A stretch of DNA of 42,369 nt from Nitrospirota bacterium (GCA_040757595.1 JBFLWP010000023.1:1-42369); one strand, 5' to 3'. Shown: positions 1 through 9,552, counted from the stretch's first letter. Program-made: numbers and translations. Notes: generated by a model not told the origin, from the sequence alone.

Positions 1-2
1 TG

Positions 3-242
3 CTGATTCCGTATGTCCGCTGGGGGTATTACAAGGGCGGCTTCAAGAACAACGCGGCGGCGGCGGCCGACAACAGCATTTTGTATGTGGGCATGGTGTG
101 GGAGCCGGACACGCACCTGCGGCTGGTCACAGAATGGATCACCGAGAACCGGCTGACCCAGGTGGGCATGCAGTTCGGGCAGCCCCAGCAAGAAGTCAAC
201 GGGAACATGCTCCGGTTCCAGATCCAGTGGTTCTGGAACTGA
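3..242 (+). CDS. C-terminal fragment of an outer-membrane porin-like beta-barrel protein
   Basis: The reading frame is open from the left edge of the window and ends with TGA at 240-242, leaving 79 residues. It shows alternating polar/aromatic strands of a beta-barrel (stretches such as LIPYVRWGYYKGG, LRLVTEWITE, MLRFQIQWFWN) and ends in aromatic residues, as many porins do. The pattern resembles the last strands of phosphate-selective porin O/P family proteins, but only the tail is visible, so the family call is inference. The start and most of the gene lie outside the window. Confidence 0.55.
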   Translation: MIPYVRWGYYKGGFKNNAAAAADNSILYVGMVWEPDTHLRLVTEWITENRLTQVGMQFGQPQQEVNGNMLRFQIQWFWN

Positions 243-348
243 GACAACCTTCGTTCTCCCTTCTCCGGTTTTGGCCCGGGCTCCCGCGGAGAGCCTCGCT
301 GGAAAGGGCACGCGCATCACCTCCGTGAGTGCAAAGGTGGTCAGAGCC

Positions 349-594
349 CTATTCGGTGTTCTTAATCACCCAGCCCTTCTTCCGCATGCACCGCTCCGTC
401 GCTTCGAGCAGGAGGTACCGGCTCCCCTGCTGGAGCTTGGGGTCGCGCAACGCGTCGCCCTCGCACCTGTTGTAGTCCTGGGTGAATTCCTCCTGCGGCT
501 TGTTCGGATGGACCCAGGACGGGCCCGAGCAGGCCGCGAGGTGCAGGGCACAGCCGATACAGATCGTGAGAACAGCGGATCGCCATGTCGTCAT
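349..594 (-). CDS. Small predicted lipoprotein
   Basis: An 81-residue protein with a hydrophobic signal segment (residues 5-21) ending in a lipobox-like LAAC, so Cys22 would be the lipidated residue. The mature part is about 60 residues, polar, with two further cysteines (Cys44, Cys69) that could form a disulfide. The start is supported by an AGGAGGAG ribosome site about 6 bases upstream. It faces the porin fragment convergently. I do not recognise the family; envelope localisation is the only supported inference. Confidence 0.65.
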   Translation of the reverse strand: MTTWRSAVLTICIGCALHLAACSGPSWVHPNKPQEEFTQDYNRCEGDALRDPKLQQGSRYLLLEATERCMRKKGWVIKNTE

Positions 595-714
595 GAGCCG
601 TCTCCTCCTGAGGTAAACTCCGAAAGGCCGGTTGGAGGATAATCCCGTTCACCCATCGCGTCAAGCGGTCCGACCCTTGCCAGGGCAAAGCCCATCGTGT
701 ACCCTCACCCCTGG

Positions 715-791
715 GCTGGCGTAGCTCAACTCGGCAGAGCAGCGGTTTTGTAAACCGCCGGTTGGAGGTTCAAGTCCTCTCGCCAGCTCCA
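715..791 (+). tRNA. tRNA-Thr (anticodon TGT)
   Basis: A full cloverleaf can be drawn. The acceptor stem GCTGGCG (715-721) pairs with CGCCAGC (781-787), followed by discriminator T788 and an encoded CCA (789-791). The D stem is GCTC/GAGC, the anticodon stem GCGGT/ACCGC encloses the loop TTTGTAA giving anticodon TGT, and the T arm carries GGTTCAAGTCC. No integration scar is visible beside it. Confidence 0.95.
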
Positions 792-970
792 CGCCTCGCT
801 AGCGGGGCGGGAGCCTCAATGCTTGTGGCGATCCGCTAAACGCCACCAGCGGTTGCTTTTCTGTTCCCGAGCTTGCTCGGCGGGAGCGCCGAAGCGCGAT
901 CCGCTCGTTTCAGTTTTAGTAAAGGTTCACCGTCTCTGCTGCCATGAGGAATGGGGGAAGCATGCCATCC

Positions 971-1795
971 ATGAGACTGTCTTTTATACCAATGGCAGGA
1001 CTTCTATTCTGGGTACTAGCCCATTCCACCGCTCTTGGAGAGGAGGCTCTGCTCCGGTGGGGACAGTCTACCTCCAGAGGCCTCTACGCGGGCGCCTTCG
1101 GTGGCCTTGGGAATTCCAGTAACGGAGGTCTCGCGCAGCGCGGAACGGCCTTTTCCGGCGGTGGGCCCATCTCCGTTAACGCCGTGGGCAATGCTGACAC
1201 CAAGACGGCGGCGATCGGTGGACTGCACGTTGGTTACGAATGGCCTGGGTGGTGGTACGGCAGGGAGGAATCGAGATGGGGACTGCTACCCGCTGCCGAG
1301 TTGGAAGGCTACTATCTCGGGAGCACCCAGAGCGGGCAACTGACCAGTTCGGACTCAATTCCCAATCGCCGCTTTCAGGTCTCCTTTCCCATGCACATGG
1401 GGGTCTTCTTGACCAACGCACTCGTGTCTCTCCACACTCCCTACAAGGTTCACCCCTACATCGGTGGCGGCGTGGGAACGGCGTTCGTGTCCGTCTCGGG
1501 AGCCGAGTCCTTTCAGGTGAATCCGGCTGAGCCGGGCATCAACCACTTCAATTCGAAACCGGACGCCTCCAGTTGGAGCTTTGCCGCACAGGCGAAGACC
1601 GGCTTCCGCACCGAGATTGACGAGCGTTGGTCGGTCTTCGCCGAATACCGGTTTCTCTATCTTGCCCCAACCAGTTACACCTTTGGCGCCACGGAGTATT
1701 CCACCCACGTTCCGACCACTCAATGGAACGTCCACTTCGGAGGCATGTTCTACAACATCGCTGTGGCCGGCCTTGGGTATAGTTTCTCTCAATAG
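971..1795 (+). CDS. Outer-membrane beta-barrel protein with signal peptide
   Basis: About 274 residues from the ATG at 971, which lies about 10 bases after GGGGGAAG; an in-frame ATG at 962 sits too close to that ribosome site. The N-terminus (MRLSFIPMAGLLFWVLAHSTALG) is a signal peptide. The rest has glycine-rich, aromatic-alternating strands (LYAGAFGG, GLHVGYEW, WSVFAEYRFLYL, GGMFYNIAVAGLGYSF) typical of the eight-stranded OmpA-like porin family domain. It probably resides in the outer membrane; no substrate can be assigned. A second envelope gene follows on the same strand 67 bases on. Confidence 0.75.
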   Translation: MRLSFIPMAGLLFWVLAHSTALGEEALLRWGQSTSRGLYAGAFGGLGNSSNGGLAQRGTAFSGGGPISVNAVGNADTKTAAIGGLHVGYEWPGWWYGREESRWGLLPAAELEGYYLGSTQSGQLTSSDSIPNRRFQVSFPMHMGVFLTNALVSLHTPYKVHPYIGGGVGTAFVSVSGAESFQVNPAEPGINHFNSKPDASSWSFAAQAKTGFRTEIDERWSVFAEYRFLYLAPTSYTFGATEYSTHVPTTQWNVHFGGMFYNIAVAGLGYSFSQ

Positions 1796-1862
1796 GCTGG
1801 AGAAGGTCAGAAAGACAGTGAGAAAAAAGAGACAGTTGCGACACTGCCCGATATCTCCGACC

Positions 1863-2291
1863 ATGCCCAGCCGGCTGCTTATCCTGTTCCTCCTGGCGCC
1901 GCTCGTGAGCGCCGCCTGCTCCCCATCCTTGGCCTATCGCGAAGGGCATGGGTTCTACTCCGAGCAGCTCACGCAAGCTCAAGTCGAGCAGGCCATCCAA
2001 GCGGGCACCGTGACGAAGGCCGGGCGGATCACCATCGAGTCGTCCGATTGCGGGCTCTACTCGGAGCGAGCCGCCGACGAGGCCCTCATCGTGGTCCCGT
2101 TGAAGGAGAAGCTTCGGGAGATGGGCGCCAACGCCGCCACGCACGTCTCGGCGACCGAGAGGCCGGTTTTCATCCTGCTCAGCTTCATCACTCTGCCCAT
2201 GGGGTGCGCCGACTGGACCATCCGCGGCGAGGCGTGGCTGGTGGATGGCCAAGGCATCCCATCAGGTCCGGCTTCTCGTTCCGGACCTTGA
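1863..2291 (+). CDS. Predicted lipoprotein
   Basis: 142 residues starting at ATG 1863 with a signal segment (LLILFLLAPLVSAAC) whose lipobox places the lipidated cysteine at about residue 17. The frame is open further upstream inside the barrel gene, but the lipoprotein signal fixes the start. The mature domain has two central cysteines and a hydrophobic FILLSFITLPMG segment near residue 105. It follows the barrel gene on the same strand and may be co-transcribed. Function is unknown. Confidence 0.65.
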   Translation: MPSRLLILFLLAPLVSAACSPSLAYREGHGFYSEQLTQAQVEQAIQAGTVTKAGRITIESSDCGLYSERAADEALIVVPLKEKLREMGANAATHVSATERPVFILLSFITLPMGCADWTIRGEAWLVDGQGIPSGPASRSGP

Positions 2292-2366
2292 CGGCCGGAG
2301 CTTGATGCCTATCTCCAGCCTTGAGACCGAAGAATTGTTTCCGCTCGCTTCTTGGAGCCGCCGCTG

Positions 2367-2573
2367 ATGGCTACACGAGACCGGGAATGGCCGGCTTACA
2401 CCCAGTGGTACTGCTGTCCCGTTTGCCGGCGCCTCTGGACCTCTCAAGGAACCGACGTCGTGGCGTTGGACCAGTGCCACGCACTGGGTCCCGCCTACCC
2501 TACCGATGGGGTCCCGGCCAAGCTTTGCACGGTCTGCGAAGGGGAGCGGACCATGCCGGTCGCCGAGATCTGA
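2367..2573 (+). CDS. Small protein with a zinc-ribbon-like cysteine pattern
   Basis: 68 residues from ATG 2367, with GGAG about 9 bases upstream. It carries CPVC (residues 17-20) and CTVC (residues 54-57), a spacing compatible with a treble-clef or ribbon zinc site. The family is not recognised. The gene lies between the lipoprotein and a convergent membrane-protein gene. Confidence 0.5.
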   Translation: MATRDREWPAYTQWYCCPVCRRLWTSQGTDVVALDQCHALGPAYPTDGVPAKLCTVCEGERTMPVAEI

Positions 2574-2647
2574 CCGAAATCCGTCAATCGTCACGCGTAT
2601 CTCGTCTCTCGTCTTGCGCTTCACGAGAGACGCTTCACGTTGCCTTC

Positions 2648-3463
2648 CTACCCCTCGCCTTCTGTCCGCTGCCGGAAGAGCCGCTGCCGCCGGGACGAGC
2701 CGTGAAGGGCCGCGAACAGGTGGCCGCGGAAGATCAGCATGGCCACGGCCACGGGAGGCGTGAGGAGCACCACGAGCCCGGAGCTGGCCAGGTCCGGCAG
2801 CCCCAGGTAGCTCAGCCAGGCGGTCAGCAGCGTGAACGGCAGGATCAGAATCTGGAAGAAATCGAGCCCCGCGCCGCGACCGAGGCGGCCGGAGATCCCG
2901 AAGAAGAACGAGAGGCCGAACGGAGCCACCACCACCGCCAGGGGCAGGAACCACTCGATCCAGTTGTCGAGCACGAACTCGTAGCTCTCCCGGATCACGT
3001 CCAGCGGGGAGTCGTGGCGTACCTGATAGATGACCTCGGGAGCCGGGTTCAGCAGGATGAACAGGAGCAGGAAGATGGCGGCGGCCAGGAACGGGCCGTT
3101 CGGATTGGCCGCCAGGCCCTTTTCCAGCAGCATCATCGGCACCCACAGGACGAAGCCCAGCCCGATCACGTCCCAGAAGTGCTGGCCCAGGCTTTCCCAG
3201 ATGTCGTGGAATCCGAGGCGGCGAGGGCTGCCGACGGCCTGCTCGATCAGCCCAAGCGTGGCTCCGATCAACAGGGCGTTGACGGCCCCCAGGATGAACC
3301 CGCCGATCAACCCGAGCGGCGCCACGATGGACGTGGCCAGGACCATCGCGGCGCCGAAGAGCACGACCGCGATGACGAGGACCCAGCTCCGGAGAAACGA
3401 CTGAACGGTGGCGCGCAGGGCGTTCTGGTACAGACGCAGGGTGGCGCGGAGAATTTCGGTCAT
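2648..3463 (-). CDS. Polytopic integral membrane protein
   Basis: 271 residues with about six hydrophobic segments (near residues 27-45, 48-70, 100-117, 125-140, 165-190, 205-222, 230-248), so an inner-membrane protein. The arrangement of paired helices around a short cytoplasmic helix resembles DUF4013/YciC-like membrane proteins, but I cannot name the family firmly. The C-terminus is basic. The start lies 10 bases downstream of the stop of the dehydrogenase gene on the same strand, so the two form an operon. Confidence 0.7.
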   Translation of the reverse strand: MTEILRATLRLYQNALRATVQSFLRSWVLVIAVVLFGAAMVLATSIVAPLGLIGGFILGAVNALLIGATLGLIEQAVGSPRRLGFHDIWESLGQHFWDVIGLGFVLWVPMMLLEKGLAANPNGPFLAAAIFLLLFILLNPAPEVIYQVRHDSPLDVIRESYEFVLDNWIEWFLPLAVVVAPFGLSFFFGISGRLGRGAGLDFFQILILPFTLLTAWLSYLGLPDLASSGLVVLLTPPVAVAMLIFRGHLFAALHGSSRRQRLFRQRTEGEG

Positions 3464-3473
3464 GGGCCGGCGA

Positions 3474-4262
3474 TCACCTCGACTTCCTCATCCAGCTCGC
3501 GGCTCCCCGTGCGAGCAGTCTCCTGGGCACCCAGCGTCCCAACCGGTCCACCAGGGCACCGCTCCAGTTGGTCGTCACGACCGCCGGCCCACGGTCGAGG
3601 GCTGCCAGCGAAACGGCGACCACCTCCATCGAGGTCTGGGCCTTGAACGGGTTCCGCGGCTTGAACTGGGCCGTCTCGTGGAAGTCAGTGATCGTGGAAC
3701 CGGGGCAGCAGGCCTGCACGCGCACGTTCGAGGCCCGCACTTCCTCCGCCAAAGCCTGTGAGAACGTGATCAGGAAGGCTTTCGTGGCGGCGTACTCCGC
3801 GATGTACGCGAGCGGCATGAACCCGGCCGTCGAGGCGACGTTGATGATCCCGCCGGACCGGCGCTCGATCATCCCCGGCAGAAAGAGGCGGATGCTCTCG
3901 ACGACCGTGTTGACGTGGAGGCGCAGCATCTCCTGAATGCGGGGCATGGGTTGTTCGGCGAAGGGGCCGAAGAGGCCGAAGCCGGCGTTGTTGATCAGCA
4001 GGTCGGTCGCCGGCCGGCGCTCGCGCGCGGCGGTGAAGAGCCGGTTGGCCGCCTCCGGGAGGGCCAGATCCAGCACCGCCACGTCCGCGGCGACGGGGAA
4101 GCGGCCGGCGAGTTCCGAGGCCAGCCGCTCCAGACGGTCCCGGGCCCGAGCCACGAGGAGCAGATCGTACCCCCTGGCGGCCAGGGCCCTGGCATAGTCG
4201 GCCCCGATCCCGCGGGAGGCGCCGGTGATCACGGCGAAGGGATTCGTTGTGGAGTGGGACAT
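3474..4262 (-). CDS. Short-chain dehydrogenase/reductase (SDR family)
   Basis: 262 residues from ATG 4262; the longer open frame upstream is polar non-coding sequence. The Rossmann nucleotide-binding motif TGASRGIG (residues 12-19), the NNAG motif near residue 92, a catalytic Ser-Tyr-Lys set (NVAS..., then YAATK near residue 155) and PGSTITDF following it are all present, so this should be an active classical SDR using NAD(P)H. The closest named relatives are YqjQ/DltE-type oxidoreductases. The substrate is unknown. The membrane protein gene follows in the same operon. Confidence 0.88.
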   Translation of the reverse strand: MSHSTTNPFAVITGASRGIGADYARALAARGYDLLLVARARDRLERLASELAGRFPVAADVAVLDLALPEAANRLFTAARERRPATDLLINNAGFGLFGPFAEQPMPRIQEMLRLHVNTVVESIRLFLPGMIERRSGGIINVASTAGFMPLAYIAEYAATKAFLITFSQALAEEVRASNVRVQACCPGSTITDFHETAQFKPRNPFKAQTSMEVVAVSLAALDRGPAVVTTNWSGALVDRLGRWVPRRLLARGAASWMRKSR

Positions 4263-4404
4263 CGTCGAGGACTCAATCGGACAATAGTCCGGTTGCCCCT
4301 CTTCGGTCAAGGTCCCTTCACGACCGGCCGGCCCGGCGTCTCCGCAAGCTTGACCCTCCCTCTCCCCTCCTCTATAAGGTCGTTTTAGGTGAGGGCCGTG
4401 CGCC

Positions 4405-4635
4405 ATGATCGATCGGGCCTACGCGGGTCATGCCGGAGAAGCAGGACAGGCCTGGCTCCCGCACGAGGTGATGGCAGGGCTCATCCTCCTCGCGGGCTTG
4501 GTCCTCTTTCTACTCATCGGCCTGGCGGTGTCGTTCTGGCGCATCAGACAACTGGACCGGCGGCTGCGGACCGTTGAGCGGTGTGTCGCATCAGATGCCG
4601 ATCGAGCGTCTTCAGCCGGGCGCCAGGAGCCGTGA
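4405..4635 (+). CDS. Small single-pass membrane protein
   Basis: 76 residues with one strong transmembrane helix (VMAGLILLAGLVLFLLIGLAVSF, about residues 23-45) followed by a charged R/E-rich helix able to coil. No clear ribosome site precedes it, so the start is uncertain. It lies between the divergent SDR gene and clpB. Function unknown. Confidence 0.45.
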   Translation: MIDRAYAGHAGEAGQAWLPHEVMAGLILLAGLVLFLLIGLAVSFWRIRQLDRRLRTVERCVASDADRASSAGRQEP

Positions 4636-4761
4636 GGATCTCACCTGCTCGGAGCGTTTCTCCGTTCGAGGTCTCGATAAGTCGGGCCCATCGGTTGACT
4701 TGCGGCTCAGGGTGATTAGCTCTGTTAGCGACGCGGCCTCCGTCGCACGGGAGAACGACCC

Positions 4762-7365
4762 ATGGACATGAACCACATGACCGTCAAGCTCCAGGAGGCG
4801 CTCCAGACCGCCTCGGCGCAAGCGATGCGCCGGAGCCACCAGGGAATTGATGTCGAGCACCTGCTCCTGGCCCTGCTGGAGCAGGGGGAAGGCTTGACCG
4901 TTCCCCTCCTGGAGCAAGCGGGCGTCTCTGTCTCTTCGGTCCGGAGCGCCGTCGAGCAGGCCCTGGCCAGGCTGCCCCAGGTGCAAGGGGGCGGGGCCAC
5001 TCCCGGGCAAGTGCACATCACCAACCGTCTGGCTCAGGTCCTCACCAGAGCCGAGCAAGAGATGCAGGCCCTGAAGGACGAGTACCTGAGCGTCGAGCAC
5101 GTGCTTCTCGCGATGGTGGAAGAAGGGGGCGTCTTCCAGCGTCTGGGGTTGACGAGGGACCGGGTGCTGGCTTCGCTCCAGCAGGTGCGGGGCCACCAGC
5201 GGGTGACCAGCCAGGATCCGGAAGGGACCTACCAGGCGCTGGAGAAATACGGACGCGACCTCACCAGGCTGGCCGGCCAGGGCAAGCTGGACCCGGTGGT
5301 CGGGCGGGACGAGGAGATCCGGCGGGTCATCCAGATCCTGTCACGGCGGACCAAGAACAATCCGGTGCTCATCGGCGAGCCGGGCGTCGGCAAGACCGCG
5401 ATCGTGGAAGGCTTGGCCCAGCGGATCCTCAAGGGCGACGTGCCGGAGGGGCTCAAACACAAACGCCTCATCGTGCTCGACATGGGCGCGCTGATCGCCG
5501 GGGCCAAGTTCCGCGGCGAGTTCGAGGAGCGGTTGAAGGCCGTGCTCAAGGAGATCCAGGCCTCCCAGGGACAGGTCCTCCTGTTCGTGGACGAGCTCCA
5601 CACGGTCGTGGGGGCCGGGGCGGCCGAAGGGGCCATGGACGCGGCCAACCTGCTCAAGCCGATGCTGGCCCGTGGCGAGCTCCACATGATCGGCGCGACT
5701 ACGCTCGACGAGTACCGCAAGCACATCGAGAAAGACGCGGCGCTGGAGCGACGCTTCCAACCCGTGCTGGTGGACCAGCCCTCGGTCGAAGATACGATTT
5801 CGATCCTGCGGGGTCTCAAGGAGCGGTACGAGGTCCATCACGGGGTCCGGATCAAGGATGCGGCGCTCGTGGCCGCGGCGAAACTGTCCCACCGGTACAT
5901 CGGGGACCGGTTCCTGCCGGACAAGGCGATTGACTTGGTGGACGAAGCGGCGGCGCGCCTGCGGACGGAGATCGACAGTCTGCCCGCCGAGCTGGACGAA
6001 GTGTCCCGCAAGGTCATGCAGCTGGAGATCGAGCGGGAGGCCCTCCGCAAGGAGAGCGATCCGGGGAGCCGGGCCAGGTTGGAGACGCTGGAGCAGGAGC
6101 TGGCCGAGAAGAACCGCGACCTGAGCGCGCTGAAGACCAGGTGGGAAACGGAGAAGGCCGCGGTCGGGCGCCTCCGCAAGATCCGCCAGCAGATCGAGGA
6201 CGTGAAACACCAGATCGAGCGGGCGGAACGGGCCTACGATCTCAACCGCGTGGCCGAGCTCCGCTACGGCGAACTGCCCAGGCTCGAACGGGAGCTGACC
6301 CTCGAAGCGCAGCACCTGGCGAAAAAGCAGGGAGAGAGCCGCCTGCTCAAGGAGGAAGTGGACGAGGACGACATCGCGCTGGTCGTCAGTCGCTGGACCG
6401 GCATCCCGGTCACCCGCCTGATGGAGGGCGAGCTGGACAAGCTCCTGAAGCTGGAGGAGTTGCTGCACCGGCGGGTCGTCGGGCAGGACGAAGCGGTCCG
6501 GGCCGTAGCCGACGCGGTCCTGCGGGCCCGCTCCGGCATCAAGGACCCGAACCGGCCGATCGGCTCGTTCTTGTTTTTGGGCCCGACGGGCGTGGGCAAG
6601 ACCGAGCTGGCCCGCGCCCTGGCGGCGAGCCTGTTCGACGACGAGGCGAACCTGGTCCGGATCGACATGTCCGAGTACATGGAGAAGCACACGGTCGCAC
6701 GGCTGATCGGCGCCCCGCCCGGCTACGTCGGGTACGAGGAAGGCGGCCAACTCACCGAGGCGGTCCGGCGCCGGCCCTTCTCGGTCATCCTCTTCGACGA
6801 GATCGAAAAGGCCCACTATGACGTGTTCAACATCCTCCTCCAGGTCCTGGACGACGGCCGGTTGACCGATTCGCACGGCCGCACCGTGGATTTCAAGAAC
6901 ACGGTGCTGATCATGACTTCGAATCTGGGCAGCCAGGAGATCCTCGAGGCCCAGCAGCGGCGCGCCTCCTATGAAGAGGTCCGGGACCTGGTCATGGCCG
7001 AGCTGCGGCGGCATTTCCGCCCCGAGTTTCTGAACCGGGTTGACGAGACCGTGGTCTTCCACCCGTTGACCGACGAGCAATTGACCAGGATCGTGGACAT
7101 CCAACTGGGCCGGCTGCGGGACCGGCTGGCGGAGCGGCGGATCCTGCTGGCCCTGACTCCGGCGGCGGTGACCGACCTGGCCCGCCGCGGGTACGATCCG
7201 GTTTTCGGCGCCCGCCCGCTCAAGCGGCTGCTCCAGCAAGACGTCGAGACCCCGATTGCACGGCTGCTGGTCAGGGGCGAGCTTCGGGACGGAGACACGG
7301 CGACAGTGGACATGAAGGACGGCCGCATGCTCGTCGTCCCCACCGTCGAGACGAAACAGGACTGA
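4762..7365 (+). CDS. clpB: ATP-dependent chaperone ClpB
   Basis: 867 residues, the usual full length for the Hsp100 disaggregase. In order: the N-terminal Clp repeat domain (residues 1-150), AAA+ module 1 with Walker A GEPGVGKT near residue 205, the long coiled-coil middle domain (about 405-540, rich in LEQELAEKN-type heptads), and AAA+ module 2 with Walker A GPTGVGKT near residue 607 and the small C-terminal domain. It works as a hexamer that pulls aggregated proteins apart together with DnaK. The middle domain, absent in ClpA/ClpC, makes the ClpB call secure. The start has GGGAGA 8 bases upstream; ATG 4768 is an alternative. hsp20 follows 150 bases downstream, a heat-shock pair. Confidence 0.97.
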   Translation: MDMNHMTVKLQEALQTASAQAMRRSHQGIDVEHLLLALLEQGEGLTVPLLEQAGVSVSSVRSAVEQALARLPQVQGGGATPGQVHITNRLAQVLTRAEQEMQALKDEYLSVEHVLLAMVEEGGVFQRLGLTRDRVLASLQQVRGHQRVTSQDPEGTYQALEKYGRDLTRLAGQGKLDPVVGRDEEIRRVIQILSRRTKNNPVLIGEPGVGKTAIVEGLAQRILKGDVPEGLKHKRLIVLDMGALIAGAKFRGEFEERLKAVLKEIQASQGQVLLFVDELHTVVGAGAAEGAMDAANLLKPMLARGELHMIGATTLDEYRKHIEKDAALERRFQPVLVDQPSVEDTISILRGLKERYEVHHGVRIKDAALVAAAKLSHRYIGDRFLPDKAIDLVDEAAARLRTEIDSLPAELDEVSRKVMQLEIEREALRKESDPGSRARLETLEQELAEKNRDLSALKTRWETEKAAVGRLRKIRQQIEDVKHQIERAERAYDLNRVAELRYGELPRLERELTLEAQHLAKKQGESRLLKEEVDEDDIALVVSRWTGIPVTRLMEGELDKLLKLEELLHRRVVGQDEAVRAVADAVLRARSGIKDPNRPIGSFLFLGPTGVGKTELARALAASLFDDEANLVRIDMSEYMEKHTVARLIGAPPGYVGYEEGGQLTEAVRRRPFSVILFDEIEKAHYDVFNILLQVLDDGRLTDSHGRTVDFKNTVLIMTSNLGSQEILEAQQRRASYEEVRDLVMAELRRHFRPEFLNRVDETVVFHPLTDEQLTRIVDIQLGRLRDRLAERRILLALTPAAVTDLARRGYDPVFGARPLKRLLQQDVETPIARLLVRGELRDGDTATVDMKDGRMLVVPTVETKQD

Positions 7366-7411
7366 GCGCCCGGGGGCTTGACCGGCGGCCCGGCGGTGTT
7401 ATCTCCAATTT

Positions 7412-7427
7412 CCGTCGGCGCCGACGG
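7412..7427. repeat. Perfect 16-bp palindrome between clpB and hsp20
   Basis: CCGTCGGCGCCGACGG is its own reverse complement. It lies 90 bases ahead of the hsp20 start. It could be an operator or a small hairpin attenuating clpB transcription; no T tract follows, so a plain terminator is unlikely. Confidence 0.4.
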
Positions 7428-7518
7428 ACGTTGAGCGAGCGTTGACGGGACAACGGCAAGCGGGAACGGATGGCTTGCCGATCGAGCCGAGGGATGTGAA
7501 AGTGGAAAGGAGGAGGCC

Positions 7519-7935
7519 ATGCAGCTCGCGACCTATACGCCGTTTGATCTTCAGATCGACAGGTTCTTGAACGATGCGTTGAGCACCGTCGTCCGGCCGA
7601 TCCGGACCTGGGCCCCGGCCTGCAACGTCTACGAGGATGCGGACGGGTTCCACGTGGAGGCTGCCCTGCCGGGCATGTCGGCGAAGGATATCGAGATCGT
7701 GGCGGAAGACGGGGTGCTGACGATCAAGGGCGAGCGGAAAGAGGAGGCGGTTGAGCCCGAGCGGACCTACCTGGTTCGCGAGCTGGGCCGGGGCTCGTTT
7801 TCCCGTTCGTTCGCGATCCCGACCCACGTGGATCACAACAAGGCGTCGGCGACCTACAGGGACGGGGTGTTGTTCGTTCAGCTCCCCAAGCTGGAGGAAG
7901 CCAAGCCGCGCCGGATCGTCATCGAAACGAAGTGA
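7519..7935 (+). CDS. Hsp20/alpha-crystallin family small heat-shock protein
   Basis: 138 residues, normal for bacterial sHSPs. The alpha-crystallin domain starts near residue 32 (APACNVYEDADGFHVEAALPGMSAKDIEIVA) and includes LTIKGERK and the GVLFVQLPK strand before the IVIE tail motif. These proteins form oligomers that hold unfolding clients for DnaK/ClpB. A strong AAAGGAGG ribosome site lies 5 bases from the ATG. The position behind clpB supports a proteostasis role. Confidence 0.95.
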   Translation: MQLATYTPFDLQIDRFLNDALSTVVRPIRTWAPACNVYEDADGFHVEAALPGMSAKDIEIVAEDGVLTIKGERKEEAVEPERTYLVRELGRGSFSRSFAIPTHVDHNKASATYRDGVLFVQLPKLEEAKPRRIVIETK

Positions 7936-7953
7936 CTCACCTGAGGGATGCTT

Positions 7954-7987
7954 GAGCCGCCGGCTCGTGCCGGCGGCTCTTTGTTAT
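7954..7987 (+). terminator. Rho-independent terminator of hsp20
   Basis: A perfect 11-bp GC stem (7954-7964 with 7969-7979) closed by loop TCGT and followed by TTTGTTAT. It sits 18 bases after the hsp20 stop and slightly overlaps the end of the convergent gene. Confidence 0.85.
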
Positions 7988-8409
7988 CCGATCGCGGCCG
8001 ATTTCCCTTCCAGGTCCGTCTGCCCGCCGCTCATTTTTTTCTTCTCGACGCGCCACTCGGTCGGCGAAATCTGCAGGATATGGCCCCGCACCGTCCGGAA
8101 CTCCCCTTCCCGGAGCGTCACGCGCCCGTCCTCCTTCAACTCGGCCCGCAGGACGACCTTGCCGGTCTCCAGGTTTTTGAGCGTGAGGCTGGTCCGGGTC
8201 CTGGTCAGCTCGTGCGCCCGGCGCTCGTTGAACTGCAAGGCGCTGTCCACGACCTTGGCGATGACCCGTCCGGCCTCGTCATAGGTGATGAAGTTGATCA
8301 GAAGGGGGCCTCCCGGCTTGGGGAGGGTCAGGGTGATCTGGGGCACCCCTTCGACCTCCACCGTGCCGTCCGTGTTGCGGTACAGGTGCGATCCAATCTC
8401 GATGTCCAT
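7984..8409 (-). CDS. Conserved hypothetical protein, paralogue of the protein encoded at 32.5-33.0 kb
   Basis: 141 residues. It opens with MDIEIGSHLYRNTDGTVEVEG and ends ...SAAIG. The protein at 32538-33014 opens MDLRIGSNVFRNTNGILKVRG and ends ...AAAIG, so the two are homologous end to end. The middle has beta-rich segments (ITLTLP, INFITYDEAGRVIAKV, SLTLKNLETGKVVLRAEL) suggesting an all-beta fold; no signal peptide or catalytic motif is evident. The ribosome site GGGAGAAGAG directly precedes the ATG. It may share a transcript with comM and the small membrane gene upstream. Function unknown. Confidence 0.7.
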   Translation of the reverse strand: MDIEIGSHLYRNTDGTVEVEGVPQITLTLPKPGGPLLINFITYDEAGRVIAKVVDSALQFNERRAHELTRTRTSLTLKNLETGKVVLRAELKEDGRVTLREGEFRTVRGHILQISPTEWRVEKKKMSGGQTDLEGKSAAIG

Positions 8410-8440
8410 CTCTTCTCCCTCGTCCCTTACGCCTCGCCTC

Positions 8441-8668
8441 TTACGGTTTCTTGATCCGATCCAGGATGAGCGCGATGCAGCCGCCCAACAATCCGCCCCC
8501 GACGATCGCCGTGAGCAGCTCGACGAGCTTGACCTCCCAGAGCGATCCCTGGGCCTGCATGATCTCCCGGATGCCGCCCTCCAGCATGATCACCGACAGG
8601 GCCATGGTGGCGCCCACCATGAACCACCAGGAGAAAATCCTGACCGAGGGAGGAAGCCCGTTCTTCAC
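8441..8668 (-). CDS. Small two-helix membrane protein
   Basis: 75 residues with two transmembrane segments (about 11-33 and 46-68) and a KKP end. It begins with a GTG that overlaps the comM stop (GTGA), so it is translationally coupled to comM. Family not recognised. Confidence 0.65.
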   Translation of the reverse strand: MKNGLPPSVRIFSWWFMVGATMALSVIMLEGGIREIMQAQGSLWEVKLVELLTAIVGGGLLGGCIALILDRIKKP

Positions 8669-9552
8669 GGGAGGTCTCCGCGGCGGTCCAGGCTCCGGTA
8701 CTGGATCGCCTCCGCCAAGTGCGCGGGCTCGATACGATCGGAGCCGGCCAGGTCGGCGATCGTCCGCGCGACTCGCAGGATGCGCCCGTAGGCGCGGGCC
8801 GACAGGCCCAGCCGGCTCATGGCCTGCTCCAGCAGGTCACGCCCGGTTCCGTCAATCGCGCAGTGGGTCTTCAGGTGGCGCGGCTTGAGTTGGGCGTTGC
8901 AGAAGAGCCCGTCCTTCCGATAACGGGCCGCCTGCCGTGCCCGGACGGACCTCACCCGCTCGCGAATCGCGGCGGACGGTTCCCGGCGGTCCGCTCGCCC
9001 CAGTTCCCGGACCGGCACCGGCGGGACTTCGACGTGGATGTCCAGCCGGTCCAGAAGCGGGCCGGAAAGCCGTGACCGGTACTTTCTGATCTCGTGGGGC
9101 GTGCAGCGGCATTCCCGGGTCGTGTCCCCGTAATAGCCGCAGGGGCAGGGATTCATGGCCGCCACCAGCATGACCCTGGCCGGGTAGCGGAGCGACCCAC
9201 TCGCCCGCGTCAACACCATGGTCCCGTCTTCAAGGGGTTGGCGAAGCCCGTCGAGCACGTGGCGCTTGAATTCCAGGACCTCGTCTAGAAACAGCACGCC
9301 GTTGTGGGCCAGGGACACCTCACCGGGGCGCGGAACGGTCCCGCCGCCGATGAGGCCCGCGTCCGAGATGCTGTGGTGCGGGGCGCGGAACGGGCGGGCC
9401 GTGACGAGCGGTCGTCCGTTGGGCAGGATTCCCCCCACGCTGTGCACCCTGGTGGTCTCGATCGCTTCCTCCATCTCCATCGGCGGGAGGATGCCGGGCA
9501 ACCGGCGGGCCAGCATGGTCTTGCCCGATCCCGGAGGGCCGATCATGAGCAC
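8665..9552 (-). pseudogene. comM: ComM (YifB) Mg-chelatase-like AAA+ protein, 5' part removed by element insertion
   Basis: The remaining 295 codons start right at Walker A (LMIGPPGSGKTMLARR) and include Walker B/sensor sequence FLDEVLEFKRHVLDGLRQPLEDG, AAMNPCPCGYYGD, and the Mg_chelatase C-terminal domain. Intact ComM is about 500 residues, with a Lon-protease-like N-terminal domain; that 200-residue part is missing and is not found elsewhere in the window. ComM is a hexameric helicase promoting branch migration during natural transformation. The remnant could still be translated: its ATG at 9546 overlaps the recombinase stop (ATGA), or from GTG 9552. Whether a protein lacking the N-domain works is doubtful. 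Confidence 0.9.

Noticed and set aside
715-791. tRNA-Thr as integration site of the element
   Set aside because: It is intact, 8.8 kb from the integrase, and no partial 3' tRNA copy is seen elsewhere in the window.
2321-3646. A 441-codon plus-strand frame opposite the membrane-protein gene
   Set aside because: Polar low-complexity shadow (Q/H/E/R); the minus strand encodes clear transmembrane helices.
4640-4761. A CIRCE or sigma-32 type heat-shock promoter ahead of clpB
   Set aside because: GATTAGC and GTTAGCG look slightly like CIRCE halves and TTGACT occurs at 4695, but neither a paired TTAGCACTC/GAGTGCTAA nor a fitting -10 is present.
5341-7239. A 632-codon open frame antisense to clpB
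   Set aside because: ClpB is unmistakable on the other strand; high GC makes long antisense frames common. The antisense protein has no recognisable domain.
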